The position numbers were made by a program, and so were the translations under genes. DNA of 56,608 nucleotides. Origin: JBAZAX01 sp964568625. Lineage in GTDB: Bacteria > Babelota > Babeliae > Babelales > RVW-14. Positions 9,254 through 16,748 of the stretch are shown in pieces. The notes under the pieces were generated by a model that saw only the letters and a list, made by a program, of their open reading frames with translations, was not told the DNA's origin and made no database searches. Numbering within the stretch: position 1 is the stretch's first letter; each line of letters begins with the position of its first letter. The stretch covers positions 1-56,608 of the forward strand of contig CAZMQG010000010.1 of the NCBI GenBank assembly GCA_964568625.1. Reading direction: 5' to 3'.

Positions 9254-10252
9254 ATGAAATCCGTTTTTCGTAAGTTACTGCAAGCAGCAGTTTTTGTTAG
9301 CCTTACATTAAATTTTGCTTCTGCTTATGATTTAAGCAAGAAGACATCAGCTTCTATTTTTAAAGGATTCGGTAAATATCCTTATCAGTTCAAGCTGAAT
9401 CCATTTAATAACCAAGTAGACGTAATACTTTATGGATGCCTTGATGAAAATTCAAATGTAAAATTGGTTAAATCTGCTGAAGATTATGCAAATCTTGTTC
9501 CTGTCCAGTTTGCCATGAATTTTTCAGATAACGGTACTAAGAAAAAAATGACATATCATGGTTATTATGCAGATGGAACATACACAACTAGGATTGCGGA
9601 TTCTACATTAAGACTTTTGGGAATGCTTCCTAGAGAAGATTATAAAAAAGATTTTGCGGATGATTTTTTAATGGCAGAATACGATGCCGGAATGCCAATA
9701 AAAATGGTTTTTGCAAATCTTAATCAGTTCAAAGCTGTAAAAAGTTATCTTCAATCCAAATTTGAGAATCCTGAAGTTGTAGCTGAATCTACAGATGATG
9801 TTCAAGCAACTGATTTAAGAACAGTTGTTGATCCAATTAAGCCTCTTTTGCTTATCGAAATTGCAAGTGGAGAAGCAATCGAACAAGCCGATCTTGATTT
9901 CTTGAATACTTATTTTGAAGTTGCAGATGCAAATGATGAAAAAGTTCAAGCATTTTTTGCTAAAACTGAAAAAACTATTGGCAAACTTAAAGATTTTGCT
10001 CAAGTGGGAAAATCTTTTGGCGATATGATTATGGAATCAATCGATAAAGACTTTGATAATGGAGATGCAAAGAAATTAACGATGAGAGCTGTAAAATATA
10101 TTGCGCTTGGATTTACAATTCTTATGGTTGCACAGATGTCTAAAGATCTTTTCATAGATCCTATTTGCAAAAAAGGGGAAGAAAAACTAAAACAAGTTCC
10201 TGTTATTGGAGATTTATTAAGAAAGCTTGAGCCTGTTAAAGCTAAAGCTTAA
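9254..10252 (+). CDS. exported protein of unknown function with C-terminal membrane segment
   Basis: 332 residues from the ATG at 9254. GGAG lies six bases upstream; an in-frame GTG at 9233 lacks such a site. The signal peptide covers the first 24 or so residues, ending FASA. The body is soluble, with lysine-rich KTSASIFKGFGKYPYQFKL after cleavage and acidic stretches. One hydrophobic helix (KYIALGFTILMVAQM) sits near residue 280-295, followed by an amphipathic tail ending with a proline- and lysine-rich stretch. Own promoter candidate and own terminator, so a single-gene unit. I do not recognise the family. The single late helix would anchor it with most of the protein outside the inner membrane. 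Confidence 0.7.
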   Translation: MKSVFRKLLQAAVFVSLTLNFASAYDLSKKTSASIFKGFGKYPYQFKLNPFNNQVDVILYGCLDENSNVKLVKSAEDYANLVPVQFAMNFSDNGTKKKMTYHGYYADGTYTTRIADSTLRLLGMLPREDYKKDFADDFLMAEYDAGMPIKMVFANLNQFKAVKSYLQSKFENPEVVAESTDDVQATDLRTVVDPIKPLLLIEIASGEAIEQADLDFLNTYFEVADANDEKVQAFFAKTEKTIGKLKDFAQVGKSFGDMIMESIDKDFDNGDAKKLTMRAVKYIALGFTILMVAQMSKDLFIDPICKKGEEKLKQVPVIGDLLRKLEPVKAKA

Positions 10253-10283
10253 AACAATTTGATATTTTAAAATTGTTTATGAC

Positions 10284-10318
10284 AAAAAGCCCTCTTCTAT
10301 TTTGAAGGGGGCTTTTTT
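10284..10318 (+). terminator. rho-independent terminator
   Basis: Stem GCCCTCTTC with GAAGGGGGC (one wobble pair), extended by A5/T5 pairing, and a T6 run. About 35 bases past the stop at 10252. Confidence 0.85.
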
Positions 10319-10598
10319 AGTTGTTATATCATTCGAAGTAAACATGGTTCGATACATTTTTTTATTGTTCGTCTAGAGTGTTGAGTCTTGCTACGTGTAT
10401 CAAAAGGTACGGTTTGCAAAAAATACACGTGAGAGTGTTTGGTGGTTGGTAGATTAATTGAACAGAATAAAATCATAATCTTTCTATTGAATATTGGGTT
10501 GAAATTTTATAATTTTTACTTTTGTCAAAATTATTACTTGATATGTATTAATACTTTAATTAAAAAAATGGAGAAACTTTTCATTCATTGTTGATAAA

Positions 10599-10604
10599 TA
10601 TAAT
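10599..10604 (+). promoter_or_regulatory. -10 box upstream of the ankyrin-like gene
   Basis: A perfect TATAAT 64 bases before the ATG. No good -35 was found at 16-18 bases, so the promoter is incomplete by eye. Confidence 0.3.
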
Positions 10605-10667
10605 TTATTGGATAAACTTCCGATAGTTGTGTTAAAAACATTAAAAAATTTTTAGGAGGATTGTTAG

Positions 10668-11660
10668 ATGAAAATGTTCAAGAAGCTAATGTTGTCAATG
10701 TTGATAATGTGTGGAGTAAGCTCGTTGGCATATGGAATGAATCCAGAAGGCATAAGCCCTGAAGAGCGGAGGGTTTTGTTTGATAAAGTTTGGAAGACAC
10801 TTCATCCCAAAAGAGAACGGACCTATGAGGAAATGCAAGCAGATATTTATCCTCCTGAAGAGTATCAAGAAAGTGATTTTAAAACATTTTGCGAGGTTAT
10901 TCAAACAGGCCTAGCTCCTTTGGTAAAAATGTTGTTGGAGTCCATTCCTGCGAATGATAGATTTGAATTTATTGCGCCTATAAATAGGCCATTCTTTGGA
11001 ACGCCATATTATGATGTTGATTCTTTAGTTTTTGCCATAAGAACATGCCAAGTAGAAATTGTAAATATGTTGATTGACTCGATTCCCGAAGAACGTAGAT
11101 TTGGAATTGTTAGGTCTGCTGGTGGTATCTTTAAAGCTGTTGAAACAGGTAAAGTAGAACTTTTAAGATTTTTACTGGAATCTATTCCTGGAGAACGCAG
11201 AGCTGAAATTGTTATGTCTTCTGGCGCTATTATGCGTGCGGTAAAAGATGGTCGAATTGGTATGGTAAGAGTCTTACTTGGAGTTGTGCCTGCAGAGCAT
11301 GTGTTTAGAGTTGTCATGACCAGTGATGAGGCTTATTTTTGGCCAATGACAATATTCGAATATGCGTTAAGAACAGGCAAAGCCGAGATGGTTAGTTTAT
11401 TGCTTGAAGCTGTACCTGAAGATCAACGTGCTGACGTTGTAATGACGAAGGATTGGCGTGGTTCAACAGCTTTGCAATATGCTGAAGGAAAGGGATATGC
11501 AGCAATAGCAGAAGTGCTGGCTGAATACAGTCCAAAAGAGGCACAACAAGAAGATAAAGAGACATCAAAAAAACGAACTCGTGATGATGGTGATGGAAAT
11601 TCGGATGCACCAAAAAGACGAGAAAGCAAAGAATCTGAGTCCGGCTGCGCCATAATGTAA
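10668..11660 (+). CDS. secreted ankyrin-type repeat protein with C-terminal CaaX box
   Basis: 330 residues. Signal peptide at 1-24 (KKLMLSMLIMCGVSSLAYG). From about residue 78 to 290 a repeat of roughly 38 residues recurs: a helix pair of the form A-x-x-TG-x-x-E-x-V-x-x-LL followed by a variable IPEERR-type loop and a I/V-V turn. At least five copies are seen, and this is ankyrin-like helix-turn-helix architecture. The tail (about 300-330) is disordered, with basic clusters KKRTR and KRR about 12 residues apart, like a bipartite nuclear localisation signal. The last four residues are CAIM, a eukaryotic CaaX prenylation signal of the farnesyl type; the Cys is residue 327. Strong ribosome-binding site AGGAGG. 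Likely a host-directed effector; this is inference. Confidence 0.85.
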   Translation: MKMFKKLMLSMLIMCGVSSLAYGMNPEGISPEERRVLFDKVWKTLHPKRERTYEEMQADIYPPEEYQESDFKTFCEVIQTGLAPLVKMLLESIPANDRFEFIAPINRPFFGTPYYDVDSLVFAIRTCQVEIVNMLIDSIPEERRFGIVRSAGGIFKAVETGKVELLRFLLESIPGERRAEIVMSSGAIMRAVKDGRIGMVRVLLGVVPAEHVFRVVMTSDEAYFWPMTIFEYALRTGKAEMVSLLLEAVPEDQRADVVMTKDWRGSTALQYAEGKGYAAIAEVLAEYSPKEAQQEDKETSKKRTRDDGDGNSDAPKRRESKESESGCAIM

Positions 11661-11703
11661 TGAGGATGATTTGAAGCATAAAAATTACCTCAAATAATAA
11701 AAG

Positions 11704-11758
11704 TAAAGGCACTAAAAAAGCCACCTTCGAATTGAAGGTGGCTTTTTTAGTGCCTTTA
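11704..11758. terminator. long perfect hairpin terminator
   Basis: A perfect 25-bp inverted repeat (11704-11728 with 11734-11758) and a 5-base loop GAATT. The inner core GCCACCTTC/GAAGGTGGC is followed by T6, the normal terminator signature; the outer arms repeat the pattern with AAAGGCAC/GTGCCTTT. It lies after the ankyrin-like gene. Confidence 0.85.
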
Positions 11759-11839
11759 TAATTAAGTTTAGTAAGTGCTAATTATTTTAGATATAATTTT
11801 ATCAGTTAAGATGTATTTGGTAAAAAATTAGGAGAAAAA

Positions 11840-12358
11840 GTGAAGAGCTTAATTCTTTATAAAAGTAAGTATGGTAGTTCAAAGCAGTATGCCCAGTGGC
11901 TTAATCAAGAGATTAATAGTGATATATTTGAGCTTGATAAATGTCCATCGCTTGAAAATTATAGTGTAATAATTTTGGGTGGTGGCGTTTATATGGGTAA
12001 GATAAACGGTTCAGATTTTATTTCAAAAAATTGGGACACTCTTAAAAATAAAAAAGTAATTTTATTTTCTACTTCAGCCACCGAACCTGGTACGCCCGAA
12101 ATTAATGGTTTCTATGAAAATAGCCTTCCCAAAGAGATTCGTGCTCAAATAAAATATTTTCCGCTCAGTGGAGCTTGTGCATACAAGGATTTAACTTTTT
12201 CACATAAAATTTTGTCATTTATTGGGTCTTTATTCTTAAAAGATCCGGTAAAAAAACATGAAATGCGACATGGTTTTAATCGAATGAAAAAAGAAAATAT
12301 AAATCCAATTTTGGATTATATAAAAACACTACTCATGGGAAATATTTCTATATCTTAA
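11840..12358 (+). CDS. flavodoxin-domain protein
   Basis: 172 residues. The N-terminus LILYKSKYGSSKQYAQWL matches the beta1-loop-alpha1 of flavodoxins, with the phosphate-binding loop YKSKYGSSK near residues 7-15. GGGVYMGKI near 51 and FSTSATEPG near 80 are the other two FMN-contact loops. It resembles the HemG/flavodoxin-5 group more than electron-transfer flavodoxins, so a membrane-linked oxidoreductase role is possible, but protoporphyrinogen oxidase activity is unproven and no haem genes are nearby. Starts with GTG after AGGAG. Its 3' end overlaps the convergent tsaD by 11 bases. Confidence 0.75.
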   Translation: MKSLILYKSKYGSSKQYAQWLNQEINSDIFELDKCPSLENYSVIILGGGVYMGKINGSDFISKNWDTLKNKKVILFSTSATEPGTPEINGFYENSLPKEIRAQIKYFPLSGACAYKDLTFSHKILSFIGSLFLKDPVKKHEMRHGFNRMKKENINPILDYIKTLLMGNISIS

Positions 12359-13394
12359 TATCGAGCGTTAAATCAGTGAATTCGTTTTTTAGCGTTTTAT
12401 ATCCACCTACAAATGCAATCATTGCAGCATTATCTGTGCAAAATTGTGGCGGAGCGAAAAAGAAATTTTTTTGATAATTATTGCAAGTTAATTCTAAACG
12501 GCTACGTAGATATTTGTTGCATGCAACTCCACCGACGAATGTAAAACTTTTGACATTTGGGTATTTTTTGAATGCCATTTTGACGTTATTAACAAAAATA
12601 TCACCAATACAGACGAGTAAAGAACTTGCAACCTGTTGTTTTAGTTCATCTGTTAAATTTTGAACTATTGGTCCGACGTTTAAATCATAAGCTCCACGCC
12701 TTACAAGATCATAAAGCACGGCAGTCTTGAGTCCTGAGAAGCTAAAAAACACTTCCTGCCCTCGAGGTTTTGTGCGTGGATAATTAAAGTAGTCTTGAAA
12801 TCCTGCCTGTTGTGCTAATTTTTCAATTATAGGCCCTCCAGGATATCCAAACCCTAAGATCTTGGCAATTTTATCAAATGCTTCACCTGCAGCATCGTCG
12901 ATTGTTTGGCCGATAATTTCATAAGATCCAAAATCTTTAACGAGATAAAGTGAAGTGTGTCCGCCGGAAACAGAAAGGCAAATATGTGGGAATCCAATAT
13001 TTTGTTCGATCGTTAAATCACGTTTTAAAAAAGATGAGAATACATGACCGTCAAGATGGTTGACCCCAACAAGTTTTTTGTTATAAGACCATGCAATCCC
13101 TTTTGCAAAGCAAAGTCCAACAAAAAGAGAACCGGCAAGGCCTGGGCCTTGTGCTACCGCAACGACATCAATTTGATCAATGGAGACTTTGGCTTCTTGT
13201 AAAGATGCACAGATAATTGGATTTATTTTTTCGAGTTGAGAACGGGAGGCGATTTCAGGAACAACGCCTCCGTATTTTTCATGTTCTTTTATTTGGGAAA
13301 AAATCACACTTGATAGAATTCGCTGCTGTTCTAAATCATAAACAGCAGCACCAGTTTCATCACAAGAAGTTTCAATGCCCAAAATTAAAGTCAT
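12348..13394 (-). CDS. tsaD: tRNA N6-adenosine threonylcarbamoyltransferase
   Basis: Catalyses the final transfer of the threonylcarbamoyl group to A37 of ANN-decoding tRNAs (t6A), working with TsaB and TsaE; cytoplasmic. 348 residues, the usual length. MTLILGIETSCDETG at the start and the metal-binding NHLDGH with His113 and His117 are diagnostic. SGGHTSLY near residue 140 and a nucleotide-binding FVGGVACN near 285 are also intact. It lies 11 bases downstream of rho on the same strand, so probably co-transcribed with it. The ribosome-binding site is weak, consistent with coupling. Confidence 0.95.
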   Translation of the reverse strand: MTLILGIETSCDETGAAVYDLEQQRILSSVIFSQIKEHEKYGGVVPEIASRSQLEKINPIICASLQEAKVSIDQIDVVAVAQGPGLAGSLFVGLCFAKGIAWSYNKKLVGVNHLDGHVFSSFLKRDLTIEQNIGFPHICLSVSGGHTSLYLVKDFGSYEIIGQTIDDAAGEAFDKIAKILGFGYPGGPIIEKLAQQAGFQDYFNYPRTKPRGQEVFFSFSGLKTAVLYDLVRRGAYDLNVGPIVQNLTDELKQQVASSLLVCIGDIFVNNVKMAFKKYPNVKSFTFVGGVACNKYLRSRLELTCNNYQKNFFFAPPQFCTDNAAMIAFVGGYKTLKNEFTDLTLDIKI

Positions 13395-13405
13395 TTTAAA
13401 CCAAT

Positions 13406-15121
13406 TTATTTTGTAGAAGAAGATCCGTTTGCTGATCCACTTTTTTTCTTTAGCATCATGTCCCAGAACTCTTCATTAGTTTTGGTTTTTCGCATTTTAT
13501 CCGTTAAGAATTCCATGCCTTCACCAATATTCATTGAGCTAAGGAATTTTTGTAATACCCACATGTTGTTAAGTTCTGATTCAGAAAGCATAAGCTCTTC
13601 TCGGCGTGTTCCGGATGCCTGAAGGTCAAATGCTGGGTACAGGCGTTTATTAGAAAGCTTACGGGTAAGATGAATTTCCATGTTGCCAGTTCCCTTAAAT
13701 TCTTCGAAAATAACCTCATCCATTCTGGAACCGGTTTCAACTAAGGCTGTTGCTAAAATTGTAAGAGAGCCACCTTCTTCAACATTTCGAGCTGCACCAA
13801 AAAAGCGTTTTGGTCTTTGTAGTGCATTTGCGTCAATACCACCTGTAAGAACTTTACCTGATGCCGGAGCAAGAGTGTTATAAGCGCGGGCAAGACGTGT
13901 TAATGAATCAAGTAATATAACAACATCTTTACCACTTTCGACTAATCGTTTTGCTTTCTCAAGAACAATTTCTGCTACCTGCACGTGGCGTGTTGCGTAT
14001 TCGTCAAATGTTGAGCTAACAACCTCTGTGCCTACAGAACGCTCCATGTCAGTTACTTCTTCAGGACGTTCATCGATTAAAAGAATCATCATGATAACTT
14101 CTGGATGGTTGCTTAAAATCGAATTTGCAATTTCTTTTAGAAGAGTAGTTTTACCTGTTTTGGGAGGAGCTACAATCAATCCACGTTGACCTTTTCCGAT
14201 TGGTACTAGTATGTCCATAATTCGCATTGATATGGCGCTTGGATTGTATTCTAGTTTAAATTTTTCATTAGGGAATAACGGAGTGAGATTTTCAAAAACC
14301 GTTTTATTTACATTTGCAAGCGGTGAACCGTAGTTTACACTTTCAACTCGTTGTAATGCAAAATATTTTTCTCCATCTTTTGGTTTGCGCAGTGTTCCTT
14401 TTACAACATCGCCTGTTCGTAGGCAAAAACGTTTTAAGTGAGCGGGAGAAACGTATATATCATCAGGTCCGGGAACATAACTAAATTTTGGCGAGCGCAA
14501 AAAGCCAAATCCATCAGGGAGTTTTTCTAAAATACCTTCTCCGTATATTTCAACTCTTTGATCCGATTGGGCTTCCAATATTTTAAAAATAATTTCCTGT
14601 TTTTTTAATGAAGCAACGCCTTGAATCCCAAGTCCCTGTGCATAACTTATTAAATTGGTAATGTTCATCTCTTTGAGTGTTTGCACGTCAATTGAAACTT
14701 TGCTAGGGGTTTGATTTTCTTCAGGAGTTGTTTGAATTTCAGAATTTGAACCTTCATCACTGAAATTTTTATCCATGGCTTTTTCAGCCCTAATGCGGGC
14801 ATTAATTTTTTCTACAACTTTCTCAGCAGTTCTTTGAGCTTTTTGAGCGGCGGTTGGTTCAGGTTGTATAACTTTTGACGGTTCTGACTCTGCTATTCTA
14901 GTTTGTGATTCTAACTCATCATTACGTTCAATCGGCTGTTCAATATCAGGTCCGACCTCGAGTTCAGGTAAGAGGTCCTTAACTTTCTTTATATCGGCCT
15001 TTGTGTCAAGAGTTTTGGGCTTTACAATTTTTTCTACAGGCTTTTCTGCTGGGATTTTATCAGTCTTGTCGGTTTTCTCGCTTGTAGCGGAACCGTTTTT
15101 TTTGTTATTTGAATTAACCAT
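13406..15121 (-). CDS. rho: transcription termination factor Rho with long N-terminal extension
   Basis: Hexameric RNA-dependent ATPase that ends transcription; cytoplasmic. 571 residues against about 420 in E. coli. The extra part is residues 1-145, a charged, low-complexity, probably disordered extension rich in K, E, P, T and D. The Rho N-domain starts near 148, and the cold-shock-type RNA-binding fold follows with EKLPDGFGFLRS near 200. Walker A is APPKTGKTT at 318-326 and Walker B ends at LLDSL (403-407). The Q-loop and R-loop region EGGSLTILATAL is intact. Lies upstream of tsaD. The extension resembles those of other phyla where it modulates RNA binding. Confidence 0.95.
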   Translation of the reverse strand: MVNSNNKKNGSATSEKTDKTDKIPAEKPVEKIVKPKTLDTKADIKKVKDLLPELEVGPDIEQPIERNDELESQTRIAESEPSKVIQPEPTAAQKAQRTAEKVVEKINARIRAEKAMDKNFSDEGSNSEIQTTPEENQTPSKVSIDVQTLKEMNITNLISYAQGLGIQGVASLKKQEIIFKILEAQSDQRVEIYGEGILEKLPDGFGFLRSPKFSYVPGPDDIYVSPAHLKRFCLRTGDVVKGTLRKPKDGEKYFALQRVESVNYGSPLANVNKTVFENLTPLFPNEKFKLEYNPSAISMRIMDILVPIGKGQRGLIVAPPKTGKTTLLKEIANSILSNHPEVIMMILLIDERPEEVTDMERSVGTEVVSSTFDEYATRHVQVAEIVLEKAKRLVESGKDVVILLDSLTRLARAYNTLAPASGKVLTGGIDANALQRPKRFFGAARNVEEGGSLTILATALVETGSRMDEVIFEEFKGTGNMEIHLTRKLSNKRLYPAFDLQASGTRREELMLSESELNNMWVLQKFLSSMNIGEGMEFLTDKMRKTKTNEEFWDMMLKKKSGSANGSSSTK

Positions 15122-15196
15122 AAATAAAAAACATTAAGTTAAAGGGACAATAATATAGAACTACCGAAAACTAATTTATATTTATATCCTTGTAAC

Positions 15197-15227
15197 AGCC
15201 GAATATGCTTTTAACACATATTCGGCT
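15197..15227. other. hairpin between secF and rho
   Basis: Perfect 11-bp inverted repeat AGCCGAATATG/CATATTCGGCT with a 9-base loop. The T-run lies on the + side, which does not suit the minus-strand genes around it. It could be a leader element of the rho transcript or a terminator with a poor tail. Confidence 0.5.
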
Positions 15228-15383
15228 ATTTTATCAATCCAAGGGAATAAATTACTTAATTTTTCAAATTTTCAACGAATTAAAGCAAGATCTGTTATGA
15301 TTTACTTTTACTAGATTCTTACTACCACAAAAACATGATAACAAGTATTGCCCCCAAAAGTCAAATACAATTCAATTAAACCT

Positions 15384-16295
15384 TTAACTTGGAAGGTTGG
15401 ATTTTTTGTATGATCTTATAAGCAACATAACAGGACTTGCAATGTAAATAGAAGAATATGTTCCAACAGCAATTCCTATAAACATTATCAATGACAAATC
15501 ACGCAGTGTTGAGCCGCCCAAAAACAGGATAGCTAAAACAGATAAAAGTGTTGCAAAACTTGTTAAAACTGTTCTTGTCAAAGTTTGATTAATACTTAAA
15601 TTTGCAATTTCGTATTCAGAAACACCAGGCATTTTCTTAAAATTTTCACGCATCCTGCTGAAAATAACGATTGTGTCGTTCACCGAATATCCAAGCACTG
15701 CAAGGATAGCTGCTAAAACATTCAATGATACTTGTTCGCCTGTGATCAAAATAAATGCTAAAACGAATAATAAATCGTGTAATAAAGCTAGTACCGCACC
15801 CATTCCAAATGCAAACTCAAAACGAAAAGCAATATAAAGCAGAAGAATAAGAACAGATAAAAAGATTGCTTTTATTGCATTCCATGTTGTATCGGAACTA
15901 ACCTCTGCTCCAACCCAATTTATATTTCTAATTTCAAGCTTATTATTTGGGATATCTGTCGAGATAGTTGATTTAACTTTATCTTCCAAACCGGTTTCTA
16001 ATGCTCCGCCAAGTTTAATCAAAAATTCTTTTTTGGAGGTTCCAATTTCTTGAATAACAGCTTGACTCCATCCGGCTTTTTCAACAACGCTTCTGACTGT
16101 TGCGGTATCAATTGGATTTTCGAAAGCGACTTGAATTTCGGCACCACCTGTAAAATCAATATGGTACTTAAATCCGCCCATAATTACGTAACCAACTATT
16201 CCCATAATCAAGTAAGCAATCGATACACCGATCCAAATCTTACTGTACTTCAAAAAATCAAAACGATAACTTAAAGACTTTGTGGATACCTGCAT
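15384..16295 (-). CDS. secF: protein translocase subunit SecF
   Basis: 303 residues, normal for SecF. With SecD it uses the proton gradient to pull proteins through SecYEG. One N-terminal membrane helix (about 20-40) is followed by the periplasmic P4 domain containing YHIDFTGGAEIQV near 45-57, the family signature. Five C-terminal helices follow, with FAFGMGAVLALLHDLLF and GYSVNDTIVIFSRMRENF, both diagnostic. SecD is not adjacent, although the two usually sit together. Located 57 bases after rpmA on the same strand. Confidence 0.95.
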   Translation of the reverse strand: MQVSTKSLSYRFDFLKYSKIWIGVSIAYLIMGIVGYVIMGGFKYHIDFTGGAEIQVAFENPIDTATVRSVVEKAGWSQAVIQEIGTSKKEFLIKLGGALETGLEDKVKSTISTDIPNNKLEIRNINWVGAEVSSDTTWNAIKAIFLSVLILLLYIAFRFEFAFGMGAVLALLHDLLFVLAFILITGEQVSLNVLAAILAVLGYSVNDTIVIFSRMRENFKKMPGVSEYEIANLSINQTLTRTVLTSFATLLSVLAILFLGGSTLRDLSLIMFIGIAVGTYSSIYIASPVMLLIRSYKKSNLPS

Positions 16296-16352
16296 TGTCT
16301 CTCCATAAAACGACTTGGGTTGAGAAAGATAAAACTACTACTCTATAATATT

Positions 16353-16613
16353 TTAGCCATTGGAAGGAATGACAGAAACAAATTTCCTGCCCTTCAATCC
16401 TGAATGGAATTTTACAACACCATTTGTCACAGAAAAGAGAGTATCATCGCTACCGCGAAGAACGTTTTTGCCCGGATGAACTTTGGTTCCTCGTTGGCGA
16501 ACTAGAATTTCACCACACAAAACTATTTGTCCGTCAAATCGTTTGCATCCAAGACGTTTACTTATACTATCGCGGCCGTTACTCGTAGAACCACCACTTT
16601 TACTCGTTGCCAT
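16353..16613 (-). CDS. rpmA: 50S ribosomal protein L27
   Basis: 86 residues. Basic protein of the large subunit whose N-terminal tail reaches the peptidyl transferase centre. Typical core seen: STSNGRDSISKRLG at 9-22, GEILVRQRGTKVHPG and NGVVKFHSG. It is diverged in places (KRFDGQIVLCG where others have a basic or Ala-Gly stretch). The usual upstream neighbour rplU (L21) is absent. Good AGGAA ribosome-binding site. Lies between polA and secF on the minus strand. Confidence 0.95.
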   Translation of the reverse strand: MATSKSGGSTSNGRDSISKRLGCKRFDGQIVLCGEILVRQRGTKVHPGKNVLRGSDDTLFSVTNGVVKFHSGLKGRKFVSVIPSNG

Positions 16614-16748
16614 CGCAATTCCTAACTTTTCATATCTTAAAAGGATTAACTTTTGCCTTTAACCATCGAATAAAACTCGAAACTCGCCTTTCCGTTTTTT
16701 AATGTTTTAATTATGCATTTTTTTAGATAAAAGTCAAATCAAATTCCC

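Larger units (their letters stand above)
10253..10667. other. intergenic region between two secreted-protein genes
   Basis: 415 bases. Holds the terminator of the upstream gene and, near its end, a perfect TATAAT box (10599-10604) likely serving the ankyrin-like gene. An 8-bp inverted repeat ACGTGTAT/ATACACGT (10393-10400, 10423-10430) is also present. No coding or RNA gene recognised. Confidence 0.5.

Noticed and set aside
10393..10430. Inverted repeat ACGTGTAT/ATACACGT with a 22-base loop in the gap before the ankyrin-like gene
   Set aside because: Short, AT-rich arms, no T-run and far from gene starts; compatible with chance.
11392..11724. Antisense open frame with a run of histidines opposite the ankyrin-like tail
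   Set aside because: The His run is the complement of the GAT/GGT-rich acidic tail codons of the real gene; no start signals.
15197..15227. Hairpin between secF and rho as a rho-independent terminator
   Set aside because: The T-run is on the wrong strand for the minus-strand gene order; kept only as a hairpin.
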